Assembly (NCBI GenBank): GCA_035772735.1
Contig: JASDFA010000001.1
Location: forward strand, 55,815,001 to 55,879,000
Reading direction: 5' to 3'
Source: Datura wrightii
Lineage: Eukaryota > Streptophyta > Magnoliopsida > Solanales > Solanaceae
DNA: 64,000 bases
Position numbers and translations under genes: made by a program. Of the stretch, positions 33,469 through 43,187 are shown piece by piece. A model generated the notes under the pieces. It ran no database searches. It saw only the letters and a program-made list of their open reading frames with translations, and was not told the origin of the DNA. Each line of letters begins with the position of its first letter. Positions within the stretch are counted from its first letter, which is position 1.

Positions 33469-34898
33469 TGATCTTGGGCAGATTTATATGCCCAAGTGAT
33501 ACTCAAACGTATCATTTTCTCCTTGTTTATTGTGCAATGTGTATACATTTTCATGTAATTGGTAATAAAATGTGAATTTATACTAACCAACATGATTAGC
33601 ATTATTTTGTAGGTAAAACATGATTTTGAGGAGCTAAAATGCATTTTGGAACAATATCGGAGTTGGACTTGGATGCGAGCACGAAAAAGACATTGGACTG
33701 CACAATGTAAAGGGGCTCCGCGAAGGAGCCGTGCCACGCTACCATCGCGGAGGCACACTGCCTGGAGGGTGATTAATTTGTCAATTTCCAGTGAAGCCTC
33801 GCGACAGCTCCATGGCACGGAGGCAAGCCACCGCGTTGCATGTCGTGCCACGTTGAGGCTTTATTCCCGGACCCCAGATTTCCAGTGAGGGTCCGCGTCC
33901 ATGCCGTGTCACGGAGACAGTGCTCCGCGTTGGCCTCCGTGACACGTTGCTTGTTATTCCGGGAAAAATTCCCACTAGTATAAATAGAACACTTAGGCTT
34001 ATTTTTAATTAATTCAGACGTGGTGGAGCAAGGACGTGGGTTACAGGCAGTTTAGGGACGAAAAAGCTAAGGGTTTTTCTCTCTTTCTTTCTTCTTTCAA
34101 TCAATTATTTGTATGATTAACACTTGTTTTAGGATGATTAATCCACAAATGAGTGGCTAATTCTATTCCTTGCTGAGGTTATGAACAATGGTGATGAATT
34201 TTGATTATTGAATTGTGTGGTTTTTCATCTTCTTCTTCCATGTTGTTCTATTAATTCTTGTTTCTACTGTATTGGTGTGTGGCCGACATTAATGTACATC
34301 TAAAAAGTCCGATTTCACTCGAGAGAGCACGAAATTGGAAAGTTGTGAATTAATAGGGTATTGTTCTTAACTTGATTTGGGAAAATTGGGTTTTGATGTG
34401 CTTTCCTGATAGAAATATACTTGAAAGCCGTATTAGTTAATTTAGGAACCGGAATTGTATTGCTAGGTCATAAATTGCATTTGATCACAGAAATGTAGAC
34501 GGATGGTTTATGATTCTTAAGTCAGATTAAATACGAGAGTTTTAATCTCTAGGCTAATGTTCTTGGCTAGCAACAGGAAGAGAAGATTAACCAAATTAGG
34601 ATTATAATCAAATTCATTACTTGTTCTTAACCTTGGCATGCTCATATCCATAGTTTAAATTCAAAGTAGATATTTGTTAATAGTTTTAGTATATAATTTA
34701 TAAACAAAAATTATTTAACTTTTGGTTACGTTGTTGTCAGCATATATAGAAGTAAGATAGAATATAGTATACTTGAGCAATTTTTACTTATCCAGAGTCT
34801 CCTTGGTTCGATACTTGGCTTACTTAGCCACTTTATTACTTGTTTGACCACGTGCACTTGCGTGTCGGTTTTTAACCCCTATAACAAACATCCGAACA
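33469..34898 (+). repeat. A2 3' LTR
   Basis: Partner of 22056-23484 with the same ends (tgatcttggg ... ccgaaca) and only scattered differences. The inverted repeat is at 33905-33946 and TATAAATA at 33979-33986. Confidence 0.93.
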
Positions 34899-34903
34899 AG
34901 CAC

Positions 34904-34996
34904 CTAACTACTCCAACCCCACACTTATCTCGAACACTATCCCCAGTGTTCACAAAAATTAAAATAGCACAAAAATTGGGTGGTGGAACTCCCTGA
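34904..34996 (-). other. A1 sequence resumed after A2, with polypurine-like 11-mer
   Basis: A1 continues here after the agcac duplication (34899-34903). The reverse of AAGTGTGGGGT is at 34916-34926, followed in element-reverse order by the ggacagtgt-type context and the end of the env-like ORF. Confidence 0.75.
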
Positions 34997-36208
34997 TCAA
35001 TCAAAATACTCCACTTCTTCATCAGGTGCTGCTGCTTCATCTCCCATGTCTGAATCAGCCCCCTCGTCATCATCGTACTCAACATCGGAGTCCTCCCGAC
35101 GTGTCTCCTCGTCTATGGGGACATCATCATCCGTGGGCTCCACAAAAGCTGGCCCCACTCGGCATAGAGCCCTAGCATTTTTGCCAAAAGGGTAGTCTAG
35201 CTCAAGCTGCCATAGCTCCTCCTCTGTTGCCGTCCTCCCGCCTATCCTCAGCTGGAGCATCTGCATCCCATACATGCAAGCCATATACTGATCATCACGA
35301 GCATGTCGCTCGCCTAGTGTAAGCACTGGCCCGTGGGTGGTGTCGGGAGCCTTAGTTTTTGTGACATCTAAGGCCCGCCGCTCCATCTGCGGAATGTAGT
35401 CAAGGGCCTCATCCTCAATATCTAGGCCCCTCGGGAATGTGGTAAGTAGTCCACCAAATCCGTATCTATGCCCCTGATGCAATCGGGCTCTCTTCATGGC
35501 GGAAATAATCTCCGTCCGCACATTGATCTCGAGCCCTTTCATCAGGGCGTAAACCAGGCATACACGATCCCGGGTTACATCCGTCATATGTACCCCCGGG
35601 ATTAGGCAGGAACAGACGATCTTAAGCCATATTCTGGCTTCCCTGTTCATCTGTGAATAGGGCAAAGTCTGATGGTAGCCCCTCTCCTTGTGTCTGCTCC
35701 ATCTAGCCGTCGATCGGGTTCCACACAAAGTGCGTCTGATGTCCGCATATGGTGGAGTGATGTTCAGTTGTCGAAGCACGTGGGCGTCTGTGTCCTGCGC
35801 CCCTAGGATAGCATTGAGGTGGTGGGGCTCAAAGGTGACTATTTGCCCTCTGATTTTGATGGTGTGACTTCTGAGAGTCGGGTTCCAATGGGCATAGAAT
35901 TCCCGAATCAGGTGCAAGTTGCATTCCTTGGGCTCTTCAAAGATGAAATTGAGCCCAGCTGCCTCGATCCTGTGGACAATCCTAGGGAACTCCTGTGCCA
36001 ACGGTTCCCGAGCTATGTGTTCCTCGGGGAAGTACTTGCTCTCCTTGTGCTTGGCATACCATTTCTTCCCCTCTTCTGTCACCCACCTGGTTCCGTATTG
36101 GCAGCGTTGGCCGCGTGGAACCGCTGGTGCTGCTGTGGCCAGTTTGATTCTCTTTCTTCCAGCGCCAGATGTTGATGCGCCTTTCCCTTTTTCTTGCCTG
36201 CTTGCCAT
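34997..36208 (-). CDS. A1 env-like ORF, open
   Basis: Open minus-strand frame of about 403 codons from ATG 36208 (MASRQEKGKGAST). An upstream in-frame ATG at 36220 adds four codons (MTGT), but the second start matches A2. It is the intact counterpart of A2's broken ORF and very similar along its length. Features: basic Ser/Thr/Gly N-terminus, WVTEEGKKWYAKHKESKYFP, CNLHLIREFYAHW, IWLKIVCSCLIPGVHMTDV, HARDDQYMACMYGMQML, and an Asp/Glu-rich tail ending EEVEYFD. No clear signal peptide or membrane helix. The family matches the third ORF of Athila elements; its role is unknown. It is the only long intact conserved frame besides the neighbour at 37556 in an element lacking pol. Confidence 0.8.
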   Translation of the reverse strand: MASRQEKGKGASTSGAGRKRIKLATAAPAVPRGQRCQYGTRWVTEEGKKWYAKHKESKYFPEEHIAREPLAQEFPRIVHRIEAAGLNFIFEEPKECNLHLIREFYAHWNPTLRSHTIKIRGQIVTFEPHHLNAILGAQDTDAHVLRQLNITPPYADIRRTLCGTRSTARWSRHKERGYHQTLPYSQMNREARIWLKIVCSCLIPGVHMTDVTRDRVCLVYALMKGLEINVRTEIISAMKRARLHQGHRYGFGGLLTTFPRGLDIEDEALDYIPQMERRALDVTKTKAPDTTHGPVLTLGERHARDDQYMACMYGMQMLQLRIGGRTATEEELWQLELDYPFGKNARALCRVGPAFVEPTDDDVPIDEETRREDSDVEYDDDEGADSDMGDEAAAPDEEVEYFD

Positions 36209-36289
36209 TGTTCCTGTCAAACTAAACAGACAAGATCAATTTTAAGCCAATGAGCATTCGCTTCGACTAAGGTCGGGTTAAGCTAGGCT

Positions 36290-36300
36290 ACCCCACACTT
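36290..36300 (-). promoter_or_regulatory. polypurine-like 11-mer before A1 env-like ORF
   Basis: The plus strand reads accccacactt, reverse complement of AAGTGTGGGGT. It sits about 80 bases upstream of the env-like start, the same place as in A2 (30270). Confidence 0.55.
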
Positions 36301-37498
36301 AGACCTTAGCTAAAATTACAACATTACGGCAAGATCATACCTATTTACACAAAAAAACAACCAAATATACAACCATGCTTAGTGCATTCGAAGAATTCGA
36401 CAGTATGTATTCTATATACTACTCAGACTTCGTACAACTAACCACAATCATTACCATCGATAACATTTTATCTTATCACACTTAGCAAGGAGAAACAAAG
36501 AAACGAAAACAACAAGAATTTATCTACATGAACCTATACAACTCACCCAATTCTTGCAAATTTCAATGTTCCCCTAACCCGAGAATCCGTCGGTCTTTTA
36601 GCATAATAACAACTAGCACATCGTCCCATCTCACTCAACATGTACAACCCAGCCTGAATTTCACGAGTTCACTACATTTTTCCACTTCAAATTCAAACGC
36701 AAGCCCTAACTACGATTGTATCAAAAATTCGATTAAATTATGCCATCAATGAGTTCAAGCGATCACAATGATACTCTAACATCCATCAACAACAATTCAA
36801 TTGAATTTACGCTTAATTTCCACTTAGGGCAAGTTTATCTCACATCACATGCTCAATATCAAAGAAAATCGACAAGAAATGAGATGGAATTGAGGAACAT
36901 ACCTTAAATTTGAAGAATTGAAGAAAACTCAATGAAATCCTTGGCCTATTCCGTGTCACGTTGAAGGGGGAGGGGTTTTAGGGAGATTGGTCACGGAGTG
37001 TGTGAGAAATAAGGAAAATTGAGGGGGATTCGGGGTTTAAAAGTCGAAAAATCGCGCGAGTCACCCGGCGACCCGGTGTGACCCGTCGCGATATACACAG
37101 CAACGTGTCACGGAGTGCATCGCGGAGCACTGCCTCCGTGACACGGAGCTGTCGCGAGGGTGTTCTGGAATTCTTTTAAAATTTAGGATTTATACCTCAA
37201 CGTGTTACAGAGGGTAACGCGGAGGCCCTCCTCTGTGACACAGAGCTATCGCCCTAGCTCACTGTTTTGCCACTTTTTATTGATTTTCATACCTCGACTT
37301 TTCCTTTGCGAGTCCTCGCATATTTTCCCTCTGTTCGACCTGAAATTCACCTTACTACAAGAAATTGGTTAGAATTATAGGTGTCACTCAAAATAAAAAT
37401 AAAAACAAAAATAAAAACTAAAAATTTTGTTGTTAATCAAGAAAATAAAAGAAAATGAATAAAAAAAAAATCTATTCACAATTTACAAAGCAAAATTT
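36301..37498 (-). other. A1 spacer between ORF1 and env-like ORF
   Basis: No gene. It holds the GC-rich inverted repeat 37104-37145 (arms cgtgtcacggag and ctccgtgacacg), a related imperfect one at 37201-37241, and a run of gtcacccggcgacccgg type next to it (37055-37090). It is the counterpart of A2 29057-30269. The open frame 36528-36752 is chance. Confidence 0.75.
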
Positions 37499-37545
37499 CA
37501 CGGGTTGCCTCCCGTGCAGCGCCTGGTTTACCGTCGTGGCACGAC
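37499..37545 (-). ncRNA. two-hairpin block after A1 ORF1
   Basis: Plus strand: cacggg (37499-37504), ttgcct, cccgtg (37511-37516), linker cagcgcctggtttacc, then gtcgt (37533-37537), ggc, acgac (37541-37545). In element order this matches A2 29010-29056. Hairpin 1 is perfect here with five pairs, whereas A2 has four. It begins about ten bases after the stop of the 315-codon ORF. Confidence 0.6.
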
Positions 37546-37555
37546 ATATCAAGTT

Positions 37556-38503
37556 TCACCACTTTTTCCTCCACCTTGAGGATATGAATCTCACTCCTAA
37601 TTTCTTCTCTAATTTCCTCTTATGCTCTAGGGGTGGTGGTGAAAAATTGTAAGGACCAAGCAGTAGATGTTGCCTTTTGAACTTTTTGGCCCTTAAGTAA
37701 CCGAAGTCACTTTGTCTCTCCGAGTTAGCAAATTTCAAAATATACGGGGCTTGGTCCTCCTCTAGACATTTCTCTATAAGCTTGGAAGACTCTATTTCTA
37801 TGTTTTCAACCAAACTTAATGTCGAAAAATGCTTCGAGTGTGGTCCAACAAACCTCAACTCTGAAAATGCATTGTGCTTGACCTCCTTACTTGTATACAC
37901 CTTCTCAGCATCGACATCTATCTCTCCATTAATGTCAACTGGGGGATACTCTATCTCTTCTTCCATGAATGGATTTTCCATAAGTGTGAGCCCATCACAG
38001 GGACACTCAGGAGATTCTAATTGTTGGGCTTCATCCAAAAATTCAGCCTTGTCTTCCTCTTGTAGTTCCTCTTGAATATCGGCTAAAACTGTCACTTGCA
38101 ATTTATCACAAGCTTCAGCCTCAGCAATCATCTCCGTGAGTTTGACGCTCATCCTTTCTAGAGCCTCTGCATTCTCTTCTTGCTGAATTCTCAATACTGC
38201 CATCGCCTCCTTCATTGCTTCTAATTGCTCCAGGAGTTGTTTTAGCATGTCTTCTATTTGAACTTGGCGTCCCAAGTCCTCATTTTCAGCATGCCAATAT
38301 TCAGCAAAAACAACAGAAGGATCATAGTAGGGGCTTGGGGGAGGGGAATATGCATTCGGACAGCCATCCCAATGGCCATCTTGACCACCACATATATTGC
38401 ACGTGTTACAGTGTTGCCACGAGTGGTGTCCTCCGCAATTCAGACAAGATTCGCTAAAATATGAGTATCCACCATTTATACCATTTGTATTCCACGATGT
38501 CAT
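37556..38503 (-). CDS. A1 ORF1, zinc-knuckle-like and coiled-coil protein replacing gag-pol
   Basis: Open 315-codon frame, ATG 38503. It occupies exactly the place of gag-pol: after a leader shared with A2 (homology ends near 38561 here and 23593 in A2) and just before the shared hairpin block. Residues about 20-49 are Cys/His-rich, CLNCGGHHSWQHC then CNICGGQDGHWDGC, near CX2CX3-5HX3-4C. A Pro/Tyr-rich stretch follows (residues 50-62), then about 75 residues predicted by heptad pattern as coiled coil (EDMLKQLLEQLEAMKEAMAV onward), an acidic middle, and a basic C-terminus ending RKKW. The order knuckle, Pro-rich stretch, helix resembles the end of A2 gag (knuckle, PPPPPSPTIEEMFKTM), so it may derive from gag. 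I do not recognise a named family. An RNA-binding or capsid-associated role is inference. Confidence 0.7.
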   Translation of the reverse strand: MTSWNTNGINGGYSYFSESCLNCGGHHSWQHCNTCNICGGQDGHWDGCPNAYSPPPSPYYDPSVVFAEYWHAENEDLGRQVQIEDMLKQLLEQLEAMKEAMAVLRIQQEENAEALERMSVKLTEMIAEAEACDKLQVTVLADIQEELQEEDKAEFLDEAQQLESPECPCDGLTLMENPFMEEEIEYPPVDINGEIDVDAEKVYTSKEVKHNAFSELRFVGPHSKHFSTLSLVENIEIESSKLIEKCLEEDQAPYILKFANSERQSDFGYLRAKKFKRQHLLLGPYNFSPPPLEHKRKLEKKLGVRFISSRWRKKW

Positions 38504-38638
38504 GTCAATAAGGGTATCCGAAAAAGAAAAAAATAAAATGAAAACTAATTAAAACAAACACTAAGACCAAGTTGTCAGCACTCAGAAGAAAAACAAATAT
38601 AGTAAATTTACACTTAAAAAAAATTCACCAATTGCCAG

Positions 38639-38656
38639 TCCCCAGCAACGGCGCCA
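38639..38656 (-). promoter_or_regulatory. A1 primer binding site, Asp-tRNA
   Basis: The plus strand reads tccccagcaacggcgcca, reverse complement of TGGCGCCGTTGCTGGGGA, one base different from A2's site. It lies six bases inside the 5' LTR edge (38663). Confidence 0.88.
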
Positions 38657-38662
38657 AAAACT

Positions 38663-40088
38663 TGTTCGGGTTGTTTTTTATATGGGTATATAACTACACG
38701 CAAGTGCACGTGGTTGAACAAGTAGTAATGTGGCTCAAGTAAGCCAAGTATCGATCCCACAGGGACTGGGATAAGGTTACAATTAATCAAGTGTTACTAT
38801 ATTTTCAGTTTAACAATGAAGACAACAGTGTAACCAAGAGTTTGATATTTTTGGATTCTAATTTTTATGCTAAGTCTAAAACAAGTATCTAATGTGAGTC
38901 TGAACTATGAATGTGAGCATACTGAGGTTAATTGAACATGTAAAGAAATTAATTATCGATATAATTTGGTTAACCTTTCCTCCGGTTGCTAGTTAAGAAC
39001 TAATGCCAATGGATTAAAACTCTCGTATTTAACCCAACTTAAGAATCATGAACCTTCCACCTACATTTCTGTGATTAAACGAAAATTCATATTCTAGCCA
39101 TACAAACCCGGTTCCTAAATTGACTAATACGACTTTCAGGTATATTTCTATCCTGAAGGTAAATCAATTCTCAATTTTCCCAAACTAAGAAAGGATCATA
39201 TCCTATTAATTCACAACTTTCCAATTTCTTGCTCTCTCGAGTGAAACCGAACTTTTTCGATATACATTAACGTAAGCCACACATTAATGCAGTAAGAACA
39301 AGAATCAATAGAACAACCATGGAAGAAAAGATGAAAAACCAAAGAATCAATAATCAAATTTCAATACAATTGTTCTTAACCTCAGCAAGAAGAGGAATTA
39401 GCCACTCATTTGTGGATTAAACATCGTTAAATGAGTGTTAAACATACAAGCAATTGAATTCAAGGAGAAGGAAAGAGAGAAAAACCCTAATAATTTCGTC
39501 CCCTCAACTGCCTGTAACCCATGTTCTTGCTCCACCAAGTCAGAATATTGAAAAATGAACCTAAGTGTTCTATTTATACTGGTGGGAATTTTTCCCAGAA
39601 TAACAAGCAACGTGTCACGGAGTGCATCGCGGAGCACTGCCTCCATGACACGCCACTGACGCGGACCCTCATTGGAAGTTGGGGGTCCAGGTAATAAGGC
39701 CCAACGTGGCACGGCGTGCAACGCGGAGCTAGGCCACCATGCCACGGGCCCAACGCGAACCCTCACTGGAAATTGGGCAAGAATTCCCTATCCAGGTAGA
39801 ATGCCTCCGCGATGGCAGCGTGACACCGCTCCATCGTGGAGCCTCTTTATTTTGTGCCTTCCAATGCCTTGTCCTTTGCTCACATCCGAGTCCAACCCTG
39901 ATCTATTCCAACATGCATTTTAGCTTCCCAAAATTACATTTTACCTGCAAAACAATGCTAATCATGTTGGTTAGTATAAATTCACATTTTATTACTAATC
40001 ACATGAGAATGTATAAACATTGATAGATAAACAAGGCTAAAATGACACATTTGAGTATCACTTGGGCATATAAATTTTCCCAAGATCA
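38663..40088 (-). repeat. A1 5' LTR (right copy)
   Basis: Partner of 19213-20637; differs at few positions. Inverted repeat arms are at 39611-39622 and 39641-39652 (one base changed) and the TATA box (tatttata) is at 39571-39578. The duplication aggat follows at 40089-40093. Open frames at 39398-40023 are chance frames in the GC-rich part. Confidence 0.92.
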
Positions 40089-40686
40089 AGGATTATACCA
40101 AGTTATACATTCGAGAGTTAGTTCAGTTGCATGGAGTGTCCTTGTCCATTATATCAGATAGAGGTACTCAGTTTACCTCCCATTTTTGGAGATTGTTTTT
40201 GAAGGGACTTGGCACTCAAGTCAAGCTTAGCACAACATTTCACTCGCAAACAGATGGTCAAGCTGAGTGGAACATTTAGACTCATGTTGATATGTTGAGA
40301 CCGTGTGTGATTGATTTCAAGGGTAGTTGGGATGACCATTTGCCTCTCATTGAGTTTGCATTCAACAACGGCTACCATTCCAACATTTAGATTTCTCCGT
40401 TTGAGGCTCTCTATGGGAGAAGATGTAGATCGCCTATTAGTTGGTTCGAAGTCGGTGAAGATGCATTGATAGGACCAAATTCGGTTCATGAGTCTTTGTA
40501 GAAAGTTCGGCTTATAAGGTACAGGTTAAAAATAGCTCAGTGTCGCCAAAAGTCCTATGCGGATGTGAGAAGGAAAGAGCTTGAGTTTGAAGTTGGTGAG
40601 TAGGTGTTTCTGAAGGTTTCTCCCATGAAGGGAGTGTTAAAATTCAGAAGGAAAGGGAAACTCAGTCCTTTAGTTCATACCGGATT
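40089..40686 (+). pseudogene. D1 integrase, C-terminal part, after A1
   Basis: Resumes the gene cut at 19212; the first five bases repeat aggat. Read in pieces: KLYIRELVQLHGVSLSIISD with the second catalytic Asp, DRGTQFTSHFW, the SQTDGQAEW segment with the catalytic Glu, IEFAFNNGYHSNI, ALYGRRCRSPISWFEVG and RLKIAQCRQKSYADVRRKEL. Stops are near 40278, 40390, 40498 and 40600, and a small deletion near 40670 changes the frame. The minus-strand frame 40154-40489 is a shadow. Confidence 0.85.
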
Positions 40687-40968
40687 GTGAAACGGGATGG
40701 CAAGGTAGCTTATGAGTTGGAGTTGCCCTCAAAATTGGCTTTAGTTCATCCGGTGTTCCATATGTCACTTTTAAAGAAGTGCTTGGGTGATCCGGCTTTG
40801 GTTGTCCCGGTAGACAGTGTAGTTGTGAAGGATAGCCTTGGCTATGAGGAGATTCTGGTGGAAATACTTTATCATCAGGTTCGAAAGCTAAGTGACAAAG
40901 AAGTAGCCTCAGTCAAGGTTTTGTGGAGGGCCAGCATGTCGAGTGAGTTGCGTGGGAAGCTAAAGTAG
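40687..40968 (+). pseudogene. D1 integrase end and chromodomain-type tail
   Basis: A 93-codon frame: KVAYELELPSKLALVHPVFH, MSLLKKCLGDPALVV, then LGYEEILVEILYHQVRKL and KEVASVKVLWRA, the chromodomain-like tail typical of Del/Tekay integrases. The tail is shortened compared with M1 (45790-45960 reads on through a NQLVEGSTWKAKADM-like stretch). It is the last coding part of D1. Confidence 0.85.
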
Positions 40969-41266
40969 ATATAATGGCTAAGTACCCACATCTATTCCCT
41001 CCTGGCTCAATTCCATATTGAGGTATCAGTTTCCTCCCTAGTACTCTATTCAGTTTCATGTTCAGTTGATGTCCCTCTTTTTCTTTCATGTCAATGCAGG
41101 AATGTGTGATTCATGAATTCAGTTTAGTCATGTATTTTAGTTTGGAGTTAGTCCCTCCGTCAGTTTTCTGCTTTGAAGGTTTAGTAATTTAGATGGAAGT
41201 TGCATTTCTCAGCTTTTCAGTATGTTTATTCACATTCAAGGATGAAAGTTTCCAAGGGGGAGATAT
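40969..41266 (+). other. D1 3' untranslated stretch with polypurine tract
   Basis: Non-coding. It ends in caagggggaga (41253-41263), the Del polypurine tract, three bases before the LTR at 41267. Confidence 0.85.
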
Positions 41267-43187
41267 TGTAATACCCCAAAAGCCCTAAGATCAGACCCAA
41301 GGATTGAAATGGAGAAAAGCAAAATTTTCTACACCAGGTCACTAGACGACTCATCTAGTGACCCGTGAGGTGCACCACGAGTCATTAAGTCACTCCTGGG
41401 GTGGAGGGTGGACTTGGTTGAATTATTGGATTTAGGCCTAACCACAGCTAAGGCCACAAGTCGTGGTCAGGACCACGAGTCCTCAAGTCACTTGTGGCCT
41501 AAGGATGGGATGAAGTGGAAATTTGGTAACTGCTGGGCACGACTTTGTTACCACGAGTCGTTGGGTAGACCACAAGTCGTGGTGTCCCTCGTGGTGACCC
41601 TCAGAGGGATGATTTTAGTGTTGGCCATGAGAAGTAGACCACAAGTCAAGGTGTTGAGGACGAATCGTCCAGTCCCTCGTTGGGACTGACAGTGTATTTT
41701 TCCCTGCGAAATTATTAAGGGCTTTTCCATAATTCCTAAGTTTGTAAGGCCTAAAATGCATTGTTTTAATCTCAGTTAGGATTGTTTAAAGAAGGTTTAG
41801 CTCATACTAAATAACTCATCTCTATGCATGCAAGACTAGAAGTTTCCTAGGGGTGATCAAAGATAAAATTCATCAATTCTACTTCAATTTCCTTTGGGAA
41901 CTCAAGGAAGAGTGTAAGATCAACTTACCCAGGTATGTGAGTCTACGAATGAGAATTCCTTTCATTCTCATGCTCAAAATTCTTCTCCATTCAATGAATC
42001 TCAATTCTTGATTTAAGTTTCATGATCTTATGTGGTTTACCCCAATTCTTGTGAAATCCTCTAGGGCCTATCTATGGGTCGATTCCATTCATATATCAAA
42101 TCATGTTTTATGATCTATGGGCATATTTTATAACTATTTTTTATTTTAAATGTATGGTTTCAAATTTAATTGAATTATGCCCAAGTGTGCATGCTTCATG
42201 AAGAGTCAAGTTATGATCCTTTTATGAATTTGATGCTATCAAGTCTAAATTATGATTTACGATTTATGTTATGAATTCTTGAAGAATTCATCATGGATTT
42301 ATCAATATCAAGTATATACATCTTTTGCAAGTATGCATGGATTTCATGATTTAGGAATTTGTGACACTTGGCAAACTCATGGGCCCTTATTCATGGAAAA
42401 TCATGTATTTCAAGTATGATCAAGTATGTTGTGTTGTATGTGTCCATGGAATTCATGAATGATTACTATTATGATATGAGCCTCATGTGCATGTTTTTGA
42501 GAGTAGTTTCTAGCACCGAGTAGACCCGGCGTTCAGGTAAACCCTGTGGTCTCAGAACTACGTACCGCCATAGGTTTATATATACAAATGTTAATGTTAT
42601 TGGATCCCTGTGATAACACATTATACACGCCCATTTCCTGGAAAGCTTGGGACGACTCTGTCTACTTGAGCGAGGTAGTTGGGGAATCATGTAGGCTCTA
42701 TCATAATGGTGTCAGTTATGACGAGTCCTCCCATTGTTTCTCATGATTTATGCTTTGTCATGTTATGTTACTTTGTCACAAGTTATGTTTTATAAAGTTT
42801 TCTCTTATGATTATGATTGGTTTACAAATGGTTCGAAAACCTTGAGCCCTTATGTGTACATTATGATACTTACTTAATAATAATGTGGTCGTACTCATAT
42901 GAACTGTAATGTGTTTTAATTGTCCGTTTTTTACTTACCTTACATTTCAAGTACTGATCGCATACTCTATGTTGTATCGTTTCATGATACAGGCCCTGAC
43001 GTTTAGGTTCAGCCCTACCATTAGCTGATTGTTAGAGTTCACATCCCTCAGCCAGTGTTGGTAGGTCCTCATACTTCGAGCACATTCTATCATTTATAGT
43101 TATGTTCCTTTAGTTACAAACTTTTGTCGGGCTAGTTGGGGATGATGTCCCATCTGCTCATCAGTTATGTTAGAGGCTATTCATACA
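41267..43187 (+). repeat. D1 3' LTR, left arm
   Basis: Starts tgtaataccccaaaagccc and matches 4281-5845 then 14799-15125. An exact acgagtcgt is at 41553-41561. It is cut at 43187 by M1; the last five bases ataca are M1's left target duplication. Confidence 0.88.

Larger units (their letters stand above)
22056..34898 (+). mobile_element. A2, Athila-like element with gag-pol and env-like ORF
   Basis: A2 is 12,843 bp, flanked by perfect duplications agcac (22051-22055, 34899-34903). Its LTRs (22056-23484 and 33469-34898; 1429 and 1430 bp) differ at few positions by eye, so it is recent. It carries the Asp-tRNA-like primer site, one-frame gag-pol with three stops, a hairpin block, an env-like ORF with two stops, conserved 3' non-coding DNA and a polypurine tract. 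It landed inside A1, its own non-autonomous relative, in opposite orientation. Confidence 0.93.
19213..40088 (-). mobile_element. A1, non-autonomous Athila-like element in D1 integrase, hosting A2
   Basis: A1 lies on the minus strand between perfect target duplications aggat (19208-19212, 40089-40093). Its LTRs (19213-20637, 38663-40088) are near identical in length (1425 and 1426 bp) and sequence. In element order: primer site, short leader, a 315-codon ORF, a two-hairpin block, a palindrome-rich spacer, an open env-like ORF, conserved 3' non-coding DNA split by A2, and a polypurine tract. No gag, protease, RT, RNase H or integrase is present, so mobilisation must have used proteins from a relative such as A2. 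Confidence 0.9.
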
